Origin: Posidonia oceanica
Lineage: Eukaryota; Streptophyta; Magnoliopsida; Alismatales; Posidoniaceae
Assembly (NCBI GenBank): GCA_037176725.1
Contig: JAZBRS010000014.1
Span: 74,630,501 to 74,694,500 of the forward strand
DNA length: 64,000 bases
Direction of reading: 5' to 3'
Position numbers and translations under genes: made by a program. The notes under the pieces are model-generated. The model searched no databases. It was not told where the DNA came from and saw only the letters and a list, made by a program, of their open reading frames with translations. This document shows positions 44,466 through 56,122 of this stretch, piece after piece (the stretch's first letter is position 1; the number at the start of each line of letters is the position of its first letter).

Positions 44466-46681
44466 AGTTACCCGACTTCGAGGACGATGAGCGTGTCGGA
44501 GCAACCTTCTGGTCCGGTCGCGCCGATCATTTTCAAGGAGGTATGCTTCGAAACAAGCTCTATTTGCTCAGTCTTTGATTGCTCAAATGCCTATGTTTCT
44601 GACTTGAGTTGCAATTGCAAGAGAAGGGCAACTTCGGGGGTCGCCTGTTAGATCCCGATCACATCTGTGAGAGGAATGACTTCTTGGTAAGCGTGCTTTT
44701 CAATTAGTTGCTCTTTTGTTCAAATAATGCATGTTTGACTTTGATATGCTTCTACAGGCTGGGGATGCTACCCGAACCATGAGGTGTCACTGGACACCGA
44801 CGCTGGAGCACTTTTGACGTTTACTAGAGCATCTACGTGTGTTCCTGTTGCACTGCACTCCTTTCCGTAGCTTTCTGTGGATTCCAGCCATCCACGGGCA
44901 TTATCCTTTCTTCTGGGCCCTTGTCGAGTGGTGGTGACACGAGACACATATGTTCCACTTCCCGTACAGGGAGATGACGATGTTGCCAGAGCACTGGGCA
45001 CTGTTGACAGGCCTGCGTTTCAGAGGAGAGCCCATTGTGGGCAAGGCGACGCAGGGCTTTGCGATGGTGCCGGGCTTGCTTGGGAGGGTGCCGCCTAGAA
45101 ACAACCGCTCGAAGTGTAGCTTTCAGCTGTCTTGGCTGTGCAATTGGACAGAGGAGTGGCCCGAGTTGGCCCCAGGTTCTGTTCAGTCATCTTTTGTGTT
45201 GCGGCACTTTCTGTTGGAGCTGATCTATCTGATTTTCTGCGATGCTTCGGGATACTGTGTGCACACAGACTGGCTGATCTATCCGGCGGACTTGGACCGC
45301 CTGGATATGTATGATTGGGGAGGATCTAGCTATGTCTGGCTGCTCTGTAGCTTGGACAGTGTCGTTCAGTAGGGACGATGCTCTTATGTAGGCTTGTACC
45401 CCCTCCTCACAGTAAGCCTTAAGTTCTGTTTGATTTAAATGCGAGACTGCCATTTGAGAATTGTTCTGACTCTTTTTTGTTTCCCTTGACAGTATTGGGC
45501 GATAGAGCACACCGTCCGAGGTCACTACTTCTATTGGCTGCGTCCCAAGATGCTTCCTCTTCCACGGCAGTGGTGCGAGCCAGACCACAAGCTCGCCTCG
45601 AGCATCTTTGGCTATGAGTCGTACAGATATCTGTTGGACCTGCAGCGCTTGGAGGATGTAAGCCTTTTTTGCTTTCATTTCAATTCTGCAAAGCTATCGC
45701 AACTGCTGATTTTTACTCTACATGTTTGTTTGTTGGCTCAGGTCTGGCTCTGCTCTTTTGAGGAGTTTGAGGAACTAGATTGGGTTCCTTGGCACTCGGT
45801 GCGGGAGATGAGGGAGCGGCAGATCAAATTCTCCTGCCAGAAGAAGTTGGCGCTCTATCTCCCAGAGCACGTTCGTCACAAGATGGTTGATGAGTTCTGC
45901 ATTCCTCCACCTCCTCCTACTGATATGAAGTCGAAGGCCTGTACACGGGCGATGGCTCATGCAGTGACTACTACGGCTCGTGAGCGTCTGCCCAGGTATC
46001 TTCGCCGTGGGATGGATTCTGATGATTATCAAAACTGGTTCCGCCTGGTTGGGAAATCGTTCTTGTTCCCTAAGGAGTTGCAGGAGGCACAGCGCGGGAG
46101 GTGGTATAGCGCTGATTGGGCCAAGGTATGATAATTTTCCTTTATACAGATTTTGTTCTGATATGCAACTGTTGATAACTGCTTAACTGAGGTGCTAATC
46201 TTCTGCAGGGTTTTGAGGAGGTCTTCAAGGCCTTCTATGACGATATGAGGGCGAAAGAGGTAATAACTTTGTTAAATTCAATCCTTAAACTGTATTATTG
46301 CTCTTTACTGGTTCTGACACCCTTTTCTCTGCAGGCAACGAGGTGGCGGGCTGGCCTAGAGGTTTGCTTTTAATTTGCTTATGATAAAGTCAAATTATAA
46401 CTGCCATTCCCTGCTCTGACTTGCTCTTGTTTTCTGCTTCCCAAGGTAGAGTTCCTGCTAGGGAGATGAACATGTCTAGCAGCGAGGAGTTTACTGTGGA
46501 GCATGAGGAGGAGGACAGGTTCGGTGGCGAGGACGTTGGCACCTCCACACCTACTGCTTCATGGGCTTGGACTGCTAGGATTTCCAGGAGACTGACCCGG
46601 AAGGTGGCCCACACTACAACTGAGACGGTGCAGAGGCAGGATCCCGACTCTAGTGAGGAGTACAGTTTGTGGGAGGAGTAG

Positions 46682-47118
46682 GGGGACCAGCCTATAGCAT
46701 TCTTTTTGTTTAATTCAAGCCAAATGTAAATGAACTTGAGAAACTTGTAATGCTTGAATTTTGGATAAATATGCCCAATATATGCAAATATTGCTAGAAA
46801 ATTCCTTGGTGTGTGCTTGAATGTTCTAGAATGATTTCTGATGTTTACATAGGCTTTTCACGGCCATTTGGATGCTTTGGCGCCATTTGGAGCCATACAG
46901 ACAGTTCTGAGCTTTCTGTCTGAAAACTACACTTCACGACGGAATTCCGTGCTTGTTGGGTCCACTTGGACATACCGCTGTCATTATGCGTCTGGAATAT
47001 GCAACCAGATGTACCGCTCAGCTCAATCGCCATTACGATACGGTAGTTGTTTTCGACTGGAAAGTTCGCTCAGTAGTCTACTGATAGGAACCCATTTGCT
47101 GCATGCTCTGCTCACGGG
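46682..47118. other. Intergenic region between the two E3R PMD genes
   Basis: A+T-rich just after the PMD gene 1 stop (46690-46800), possibly its 3' UTR. The rest is the presumed promoter of PMD gene 2. I see no clear TATA box or repeat. Confidence 0.45.
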
Positions 47119-48674
47119 ATGGCCGTGCTTCCTTCTTCTTCCTACTGCGTGATGCTTCTACTGGCATCACCTGTGTTGGTTCTGCATTGCCGTGGCTTCT
47201 TCCTGGCTGCTCCTCGGTTGCCCCCCTCTTGGTGGTCACGGCGCTTCCACCAGATCCAAGCCCAGCCGACCATGGTGAGTGCTGCCCTCTTGCCATTCTT
47301 GATTTGCTGGCTAGATTTGCGTTTGCTCAAGCTCTGCTCATGGTTCTTCAAGCTTTTTATAGAGGTCTCATGTTTTCTTTCCTCTTGGCAGGGATTTCCC
47401 ACCATGGTGACACCTGTTCACTGCTATGATGTTCTGCAGGCATGGATTGGTGCACTCACTGTTGAAGATTGTGTGAGACTGCGGCCATGGGGCATTTCCA
47501 TGAAGCTTCTGAGCATTGCCAATGTGGAAGTGAGCCGATATTTGCTGTGTGCCACTACCCGATTCTGGAAGCCGGCTTATCACGTCTTCCTCTTTGGACA
47601 GGTGGAGATGACTCCTACCTTGGAGGAAGTGAGGTGGATCTGTAACTTGTCGAGGTTGCAGGGGCCTGCAATCTTCATGCAACGTGATGGCTATCTGTCT
47701 GTGCTGAACCAGTCGACCGGACTCTGGTCGGGTGACTGCGACCGCCACCTGGTTTGCAGGGATGGTGATTTGCCGATGCTTCGTTTGAGGTACTCCGACG
47801 AAGTGGCACAAAAGCGTGCTACGCTAGGCGATGACCTGTGGCTTCGTGGATTTGTCGTCCGTTTTCTGGGGAAGCTGGTTTTTAGTCATGGTAGAATGAC
47901 TGTCGCCGTCGAGGTGGCGGAGCTTGCTTTAGCTGTGGTGACTAAGCAGATAGATCTAGCCCCTGTCATTCTGGCTGAGACATATCGGGCCTTGGATCGC
48001 GCTCTACGGCGCTGCCAGCACTTCTATGGCTGTGGTGCCCTGATTCAGGTGATAAGCTGCTATCCCTGTTTACTGCTCACTGCTTTGCACTTGCTCTACT
48101 CAGCTGACTTTGTTTTCAACAGGTTTGGCTTGCTGCGCATATGGGGGTAGAGATCATGCATCCCCAACGCTCTGCTTTTGACACATACTGCCGTAGTGGT
48201 CACTCCCAGACTATCCCTTGTGTCCGTGATGCCCACTGTGTGCTAGAGGCCCTGACCGAAGATTCGGTGACCTAGCGCATCATTCCAGTCGACGCGGAGC
48301 CCTTCGCTGTTTTCTTCAACGATAGTGATATGCAGCTGATTGTTCTCCCCAGGTTTACTGGAGGTGTGGAGTATCATCCCATCCGGGTGATGCAGCAATT
48401 TGGCTACTGCCAGGATGTATTTGAGCAAGACCCGATGCCGGCCTTCTATCAGCAATATCCAATTGGCTCTCCTATGATGACCACTGAGCTGGCTCGTATG
48501 CTGCATCGCTGCATCTACTCAAACAGGATCCCTATGATGAAGGGTTCTGGCTACACTGCAGAGTATGAGAATCATATCGATGAGACATGGCCCATACGCG
48601 AGGTTCCACCTGGTGCTCGCTTGTTCCTAGGTGCTAGGAGCTCATCGGGGTGCACCCCAGGTTCTGATGTCTGA
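47119..48674 (+). pseudogene. PMD gene 2 of E3R (three exons, antisense to E3R)
   Basis: Homologue of the E1 sense ORF. Exon 1 47119-47274 ends ..QAQPTM. Intron 1 is 47275-47391 (GTGAGT...TTGGCAG). Exon 2 47392-48048 begins GFPTMVTPVHC and has RFWKPAYHVFLFGQVEMTPT. Intron 2 is 48049-48122 (GTGATA...TTTCAACAG). Exon 3 is 48123-48674 (VWLAAHMGVE, GGVEYHPIRVM). E1 reads straight across both junctions (M then GFPT; ALIQ then VWL). The only defect is TAG at 48273 in place of the Trp of VTWRI in E1 (CTGG to CTAG). Exon 1 (leader-like, hydrophobic) has no counterpart in E1, so the start is uncertain; Met 47272 would suffice. Confidence 0.8.
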
Positions 48675-50045
48675 AATGCTATTTGTGTGTCTGTACTCAC
48701 TATGCCTGTAACAACAGAGTCTGTAATGGGCCCATGGGAATACAGAAGTTTGGCTTTATCATGCTTGCTCGCATAATCTATGTGACTATTGTCTGGTTGG
48801 TTCCATTGTATGCAAAGACAGCTAACTATCTGCAACACTGCAAATCTGCACTTCGTGCTGGAATTCCGTGCCTGGATATGTCGCTAACCCATGACGCTCT
48901 TCTGATCTGCTAACTGTATGCACTTGGATAGGGCACTTTCTGTCTCCATCATGTTTAGACGATGGCTTCAAACGCTGGCTCCTGGCGCCTGGATCAAAAT
49001 CAGGGCTTTTGCAGCCTTACTGTCCTTTGAAGGCGATGCGGGTATGATCCTCCGCTTCAAGATAGTTTCTGAAAGGTACTGGGTGTTCAGAAAGCATCTG
49101 CCATGCTACCGTCAGCAATACTGACCCAGTGGTTGCCCGGTAGGCGACCAACAAGCCTCCGGTGAGGGATCGATCAGTCTTGCAAAGTTGAGGGGACAAG
49201 AGGGATGCTTATTGCTAAGAATGCATGCTTGATTAATGCGATTTGCAATGCCCTCAATTCTGAGAATGCTTTTGATGCCTGCTATAGGGGAAAGAGGTGT
49301 CTTCGACTCACAAGACCCTACTTAGACTCCCAGATTGTAGGTGGCTCTCGGTTATGTGCGGCGTTGTGCCGAGGATGTGTGTGCTGGGTGGTGGTGGAAC
49401 AGGCTACATGCCAAACTCACTAGACCCTACACCCGCTCTTTTACGGTTCAAATTCTTTTTCTCCCTCTCAGGCGTATAGGTTTGCTCTATCCCTGGGTTG
49501 GAGGTATAAGGGCATCTGGTATGGTGCAGTGGAGCTACTGCAGGTTAGGGGTGGCTAGTCCCTATGTGGATTCTGTGGGCTTTCAGGCGCTAGCTTCGAC
49601 TCCTCTCCAAGGTCAGCCGTAGGGATAGAGTTAGTCTGTTTACCTCTCTCATGGGCCGACTTCTATCTGTGCCTTCTATCTTCTGTATTTTTATTGCCCC
49701 AGTGCTAATTTTGGCTCACACTCTTGCTCACAACCTAACATTTTGTCTCCCTCTTGGAGGTGTAGGTTCTAGGAGGAGTTTGGTCATTTCGCACTGCTCA
49801 CAATGGATGGTGGTTCCCTCACTATGCTAGGACATCTAAGTAGTGTCAACTGAGGAAGAACGAACTCTTTTCATCATCGGGCCCGATGTGGGCGATGCAT
49901 GCAAATGCTGTTTACTTATGCTCTATTCATGTGCTAAAGTGCAGGAATAAAGTAAACATGTATGCAAATGTGGGGATGCAACAAGAGGAATGCATGCAAA
50001 AATGCAGAGGAAGAAGACTTTGCAAGGCAAGGACACGGACCTCGG
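48675..50045. other. E3R post-integrase spacer
   Basis: Positions 49280-50040 correspond to 8050-8960 of E1 (same orientation to integrase). The rest of the stretch holds no recognisable gene. On the plus strand it would be the 3' UTR of PMD gene 2, on the minus strand the 3' UTR of pol. Confidence 0.55.
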
Positions 50046-51325
50046 TCACTGGTAGTACTTCTTCAGGTAGCATGTATTGACATGCTCTGATAGCTCATTC
50101 TTATCCATGTCTTGCAAGACAGCCGTGCCTCCAGAGAAGACTCGTTTGATAATGAACGGGCCGCACCAGTTGGGTCGGAATTTACCTCGACCATCAGGGA
50201 GGTGGATACCCTGCAAAACTAGGTTGCCAGGTGCAAAGCTTCTAGGCCTGACTTTCTTCTGATAGGACCTGGCCATCCGCTTTTGATAGCACTGAGCGTG
50301 ATGCAAAGCTTGCAACCTGCGCTCATCAATCAAGTTCAGCTGTACGCAGCAGTCTTCGACCCACTCTGCTTCTTCCAACTTTGCTTCTCGCTGGATACGG
50401 AGCGAGGGGATCTCTACTTCAATGGGTAGGACAGCCTCCATGCCATAAGTAAGTGAATAAGGGGTTGCCCCTGTTGAGGTCCGAATTGATGTTCTGTAGG
50501 CCCAAAGCGCATACAGAAGTTTTTCATGCCAGTCCTTGTGAGTTTCTGCCATCTTCTTCAAGATCTTCACTAGATTCTTGTTGGCTGACTCAACTGCCTC
50601 GTTCATCTGTGGCCGATATGGCGAGGATCTATGGTGCTTGACTTTGTAGCCGTGCAGATACTCCTCGAGCCTCTTGGCAATGAAGTTGGCACCATTATCA
50701 GAGATGATAGCATGCGGGACCCCATATCTGGCAATGATGTTGTTCCTGATGAACTTCTCTGTTGCTGCGGCCATGACTATTTTGTACGAGGCCGCTTCCA
50801 CCCATTTGGTGAAGTAATCAATTGCTATAGGATATAGCGGTGGCCGTTGGAGGCTGCAGGATGTACGGCTCCGACGACGTCTATTCCCCAGGTTGAGAAG
50901 GGCCAGGGTGTTGACATGTTGTGTAATTGTTGCGGAGGCACATGTATAAAATTCCCATTGATTTGGCAGCTGTGGCATCTGCGCACAAACTGACAGCAAT
51001 CTGCCTCCATGGTTGACCAGAAGTAGCCTTGCAACATGATCATCTTGGCGAGGAGCACTCCGCTCATATGCGGGCCGCATGATCCTACATGAACTTGAAG
51101 CATCAGTGTATCTGCTTCCTTCTTATGTACGCAGCGTAGGAGCATTTGGTTGTAGGACCTTCTGTAATTGTGTCCAGCTCCTAAGACATATTTGGACGCC
51201 AAGTGTGCCATAGTCTTTCTGTCTACTGCCGAGGTGCTTGATGGGAGGCTGTCGGATTCTAGGAAGGCCCTGATATCAGGGTACCATGGTAGTTCCTCTG
51301 TTGAATCTGCTTCTTCGATGCTCAT
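50046..51325 (-). pseudogene. E3R integrase (one-base frameshift)
   Basis: Zinc region VHVGSCGPHMSG and CHSCQ; catalytic residues in WGIDVVG (D), ISDNGANF (D) and EAVESANK (E); GPF/Y-like region NWCGPFIIKR; end CYLKKYYQ. The part 51325-50825 and the part from ~50830 to 50046 lie in different frames. Comparison with E1 (YILVAIDYFTKW) shows one base lost near 50831. TAG near 51339 separates it from the RNase H frame. Confidence 0.85.
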
Positions 51326-51329
51326 GCAG

Positions 51330-52310
51330 TGTGCAGGCTATTCTACACGGGTAACTAATACATCTACTGCATGGTCCTCTGGTATGGAAAGCCGGGATGC
51401 TAGGGTTGCCAACGCGTCTGCATATGCGTTCCTGGCCCTGTTCATGAAGGTGAAGCAAGTTTCTTCAAATCCTTCAATGAGCTTCAGCAGGTATTCATGG
51501 TAGGGCACCATCTTTGGGTCCTTCATCTTCCAATTGCCATTAACTTGGGAGACGACCAACATGGCGTCTCCGTGCACATGCAATTTCTTCACACCATGCT
51601 CAAGTGCGAGTTGGAGTCCCAGGATGCAGGCTTCATACTCGGCCTCATTGTTGGTGCAAGGGAAGGTCATCTTCTTGGCGAATGGGATCAGCTGTCCCTG
51701 CAGTGTTGCTAGAACTGCACCGATGCCTCGGCCTCTTCTGTTGACTATGCCATCGAAGTACATGTGTCATTGTAGCTCGTCTTTGGGATCCTTTTGCTCG
51801 GAATCCTCCATGGCGAACAAGATGTCTTCGTCAGGAAACTGCGTCTGCAAAGGCTGGTAATTAGGCAGAGGTAGGTCGGCCAGATGATCTGCTATAGCCT
51901 GTCCTTTCATCGACTTCTGGGTGACAAAGGTGATGTCGTATTGGGATAGCAGGACTTGCCACTTGACGCATCGTCCTACTAAGGCTGGCTTCTGGAAGAG
52001 ATATTTCATCGGGTCGTGCCGACACAAAAGCAGGACTGGATATGCCATCATGTAGTGCCTCAACTTTTGGGCAGCCCAGATAAGGGAAAGGCAGACCTTT
52101 TCTATCATGCTGTACCTGGCTTCGCAATCATTAAACTTCTTGCTCAGGTAGTAAATGGCCCATTCCCTGCGACCTGATTCGTCATGCCGGCCTAGGATTG
52201 CACCCATAGAATGCTGCGTGGTAGAAAGGTACAGCAGCAGGGGTCTTCTTGGTGTGGGAGGAACCAGAACTGGAGGCTTGATGAGTAGCTGTTTGATCTT
52301 ATCGAATGCA
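51330..52310 (-). pseudogene. E3R RNase H and second RNase H
   Basis: Native RNase H: LLLYLSTTQHSMGAILGRHD, YYLSKKFNDCEARYS, WAAQKLRHYMMAYP (here the Trp mutated in E1 is intact). Second RNase H (51763-51338): YFDGIVNRRGRGIGAVL, NEAEYEA, HGDAMLV, YADALATLA. A TAA/TAG separates the two near 51765. Both are otherwise open. Confidence 0.85.
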
Positions 52311-52319
52311 GCCTAACAT

Positions 52320-53104
52320 TCGTCGCTCCAATAGACCTGTGCATTCTTCCTCAGGAGCTTGAAGATCGGCTCGTAGATTGGGGTGAGTTGTGCAATGAAT
52401 CGACTAATATACTGCAGTCGTCCCAACAGACCTCAGACCTCTTTTTCAGTGGTGGGGGTGGCATTTCCACAATGGCTCTAGCTTTGCTGGGGTCCACCTC
52501 AATTCCCCTCTAGCTGATAATGTATCCCAAGAGTTTTCCAGATGACACGTCGAAGACGCATTTGTTGGGATTGAGCCTGAGCTTGTAGCGCCTGAGGTGA
52601 TCGAAAAGCCTCTTCAGGCAGGCGAGGTGATCCTCAGACTCTTAGGATTTGGCAATCATGTCGTCCACATAGACTTCGACCTCTTGGTGCATTAAGTTGT
52701 GGAACAGAGCGGTCATGGCTCTTTAATAAGTTGCCCTGGCATTCTTCAGTCTGAATGGCATCACTCTGTAGTAGAAGACTCCCCAGGGGGTGATAAAAGA
52801 TGTCTTCTCCATGTCTTCTTCTGCCATTTTGATTTGATTGTAGCCTGAAAAGCCATCCATGAAAGATAGCATCTTGTGGCCTGTTGTATTGTCTACCAGG
52901 ACATCCATATGTGGCAGAGGGAAGTCGTCCTTAGGACTGGCTTTGTTCAAGTCCCTGTACTCGATGAACATGCAGACCTTTCCGTCCTTCTTGGCCACAG
53001 GCACGACGTTTGCAAGCCATTCTGGATATAAGACGACTTTAAGGAAGCTAACATTGTGCTACTTCATGATTTCTTCTTTTATCATTAGTAGCCACTGTGA
53101 TCAC
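52320..53104 (-). pseudogene. E3R reverse transcriptase (decayed)
   Basis: IEYRDLNKASPKDDFPLP, SFMDGFSGYNQI and the YVDD box near 52670 are readable. Conserved Gly-Leu-Lys-Asn reads RLKNARATY. Stops: TAG after ARATY (Gln/His position), TAG after MIAKS (near 52643), TAG in YIIS-x-RGIEVDP and others near 53070-53100. A frameshift near 52440 precedes RNase H. More damaged than E1 RT. Confidence 0.82.
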
Positions 53105-54100
53105 CATCTTCTGAGCTTTTGTTTGACCGACTTCACATCTGGATTCAGCAGTAGCGTGTGTACCACTATCTCGACATCTAGTCTGACCATGTCGTCATAG
53201 CTCCAACCGAAAACATCTGCGTATTCCATGAGGAATACAATGAATTCTTCTCGGGCTTGGGGTGACAATCTGGTGCTGATGCGGACTTGCTTAATGTCTT
53301 CGATTGTGCCGATATTGATGACCTCCATTTCCTCTTCAACATGGAGGTTTGGTCCTTCTGGATCATTATTGAAGGGCTGGAATTCAGGCAACGGTTCGTC
53401 ATTCTCGTCTATGCCTGCCTCATCTTCCTCTTCGTAGGCGACAAGCTCAGAGAGGAACTCCTTCTCAAAGGTTGGATCCGTAACATCAAAGGAGCATACG
53501 TGTTCTACCTCTTGGCCCTGATGGCACTTCAGGATGGTTACGCTTACCTGAGTGTTTCTGTATCCTCGGTGTGCAACCTCTATTCTGACAACTTCTGGGT
53601 CTACTGATTGACTAGGTCCTTCAGCCTCTACTGCCACTACTGTTACTACTGTTGATCTGGTGGTCACCATCATTGATTCCTCCTCCGCGTCTTCTGATGG
53701 GCTTGCGGGGAGTGCGCTGGATTGGTGGTAGTCCTCTAGTTGATGGACCGGACTACTTCCATTTGCTGTACTGCTTACGTGGGGCATGTGCTGTACAAAC
53801 CATCTAGACCTGCCTCCCGGCTGTGGAGCTATCAACTCGACTAGTCTTGTGGATGGTGATGATGCTGACTCCTCCAGGACCATGATGGCTGGGTAGTCTT
53901 GCTGCTGGTGGGGTTCTGTGGGATTGTGATCTATCATCATGGCCTTCCCCTTTCTCAGTGCATTTTGCTCAGCGGCGTCCTCTACTAGAACCGTAAGCTG
54001 CTCCTGGAATAACAACTCCAGGTCTCCAAGCATGTCATCTATCCGGACTTCTATGACAGCCCCTTCGTCCTCGTCTGAGGCGAGATTGACATAGTAAGTG
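53101..54100 (-). pseudogene. E3R pol linker before RT
   Basis: Open from Met 54033 to 53101: MLGDLELLFQEQ, IMVLEESAS, SRWFVQHMPH, EVAHRGYRNTQVSVTILKCH, acidic stretch with FEKEFLSELVAYEEEDE, ending VKQKLRRW. Homologous to the E1 linker, where the Gln after LELLFQE is a stop. No enzymatic domain recognised. 54101-54980 continues as a low-complexity linker with several stops. Confidence 0.75.
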
Positions 54101-54979
54101 CTATGTGGCTGCTAAGCCTGTTGCTCGCTACTTCCTCCTTCTAGGGTAGCTACTCTGGCTGCTAACTGGATTGCTAGCCAAGGTGCCTGCTGTGACAAGG
54201 ACGCCATCTATATTGGCAGGGTTGGAGGGAGATAGGCTTGTTGCTTGGGAAGGCCGATAGTTGGACGATCGCGTCGGGCGATGCGACGCTTGTGGGTGCT
54301 AGTGATGCTGACCGAGCGACCGTGGATGCTATGCAGGCCCACCACAAGGCTCGATTCTCTAAGGCAAATGGATGTGTGACTGAAGGAGCCACCTGCGTTA
54401 TTGATGATGCCACTGCTGTATGGGCTGATCTGGTGAACTAGCTGAACTGGTCGCTAGGGGAGGTGGCCACGGCACTGATGTGGTTGCGGCTGCAAAATGG
54501 TTGGATAATGGTGTCTAGGGGAGTGCTCCTGACTACGGAACTGCTACTGTTACTGAAGGTGGAACTGGTGATACTGTACAGCGAAGAGAAGCTGTTAACC
54601 CTAGTGCTGCACCATCCAAAACTGCTGTAACAAAGGAAGGTAAGGCCAAGCAAACTAACCAGGGTGGTGTAGAATCTGGTTGGACTTCTTCGCTAGTCCG
54701 AACTGTATCTGAAGCAGACTGCTCTTCATCTGAGTACCAGTCTTCGTTGCTGACCCACTCCTCTGACGGTAGTGGGGATCCTGAAAGTAGTGCTTCCTGC
54801 ACTGTGGCTTGGTTCCGGTTGGGGTCTAGGATACCTGCACTAATAAAGTTAGTTAAACCCTGAGGGAGGACCAGCTTCCAGTTCCTTGCGCGTTGGTGTG
54901 CGTCTTTATGTGGCTGCCAATCATATCCGAGACCTTTGTGGTCTCTCCTTTCTTCAGCTTTGATTGGTTCAACGATTCC

Positions 54980-56080
54980 CTAGCCGTACCGCCCGAGTGG
55001 TGTACCTTTTGCATAGCCCCACCTGTGGCAAAGATTCTCGATCATTTGGAAAGGACTGCCATGAATGGCCAAATGGCTAGCACGCTCAAGAACGGGGATG
55101 AAGTTAACTGGCTCGAACCGATTAACACGATACAAAGTGTCGGTAGGCTTGGAATCGAAGCAAATAGTCTGAAGAGAGGAGACCTCCTCGACTCTACCTT
55201 TGCCGATGTTTTCAGCCATGACAGCGACGATATCGTTGTCCCAGCGAAACTTGATCATTTGGTGGAGAGTCAAGGGGACCACCTGATGCTTGTGCAGCCA
55301 AGGGCGCCCAAGCAGGAGGTTAAAATAGGGCTCCAGATCGACGATGTAGATCTCCACATCGAATACAACCGGGCCGATGATAAGGGAGATGACCAGAATT
55401 CCCAACGCGTCGTGGTGTGTATTGTCAAATGATGTCATCCCTTTGGTGACTGGTGTGATATCGTCGACTTTGAATCCGAGTTCGCTTGCAGTGCGCAAGG
55501 GGCAGATGTTAAGTCCCGCACCATTATCAACCAGCGTTAAGGGGACACGGAAATCTCTGTATTGCATCGTGACGTAGAGGGGTTGGTTGTGGTTGATCCC
55601 CATCGGAGGTAGCTCGTCACTCGAGAAGGAGATGACGTGGGGCTCTGCAATCATGCCCACCATGTGCTCCAGGGCTGCTGCCTTGATGGCTTGAGAAACA
55701 TGGGCTGCTTGGAACACACGGAGGAAAGCCTCTCGGTGCTCTGTGGAAGAATGGATTAAATCCCAAATGGAAATGTCAGCCTTCACCTTCTTGAGCTGGG
55801 CAGTGATGTCAGCTGAAGGCAGGTCCTTTTTGGTGGAGGCAAAGGATAAAAAAGTGGAGGGTTGCATGGGGTTCTCTGCCGTATGTGGCTCAGTGGGTTG
55901 CTTTGTAGGTAGAGTAGTCACTGTCTTTGAGGTGGTGGGTTTAGTTGCTGAAGCTGTGGGCTTGAACACTCTTCTCGACCTCGTGACTTCTGCACACATT
56001 ACTGTGGCGTAGTCGTACGGGACTCTATGAGTGTCCCGAGTCAGGTTAATGACCACGGGGAAACGAGCCGCTAACACCAA
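54980..56080 (-). pseudogene. E3R aspartic protease and start of G-patch
   Basis: 366 codons open. The protease active-site motif is TLVDNGAGLNICPL (Asp-Asn-Gly variant usual in Tat/Ogre proteins), followed by FDVEIYIVDLEPYFNLLLGR PWL-type flap and dimer sequences. The C-terminal part, with AIHGSPFQMIENLCHRWGYA, then a stop and GLGYDW beyond it, fits the G-patch seen in Ogre-type pol. The protease would cleave the gag-pol polyprotein. Stop 54980 interrupts the G-patch after PLGRYG. Confidence 0.83.
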
Positions 56081-56122
56081 TGGTGTAGGTGGTGGACTGA
56101 TGGGGATGGCTGATTTGGCTCA

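Larger units (their letters stand above)
42942..46681 (+). pseudogene. PMD gene 1 of E3R (nine exons, antisense to E3R)
   Basis: Model with GT/AG borders: 42942-43289, 44211-44540, 44624-44686, 44758-45411, 45493-45657, 45742-46125, 46209-46259, 46335-46361 and 46446-46681. All junctions up to the last exon are in phase 0 and join without shift. Exon 1 is Gly/Ser-rich (MSDGGAAGEGASAAKGSS); exon 2 has six 10-residue Ser-rich repeats. The PMD core in exon 4 has HMFHFPYREMTMLPEHWALL followed by TGLRFRGEPI. Stops: TGA 44815 and TGA 44935 (both fit CGA changed to TGA), TAG 45370. The last exon reads VEFLLGR then stop in phase; a longer open frame to 46681 is one base off. Same architecture as PMD gene 1 of E2: CpG-rich exon, long first intron, PMD exons. 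Confidence 0.75.
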
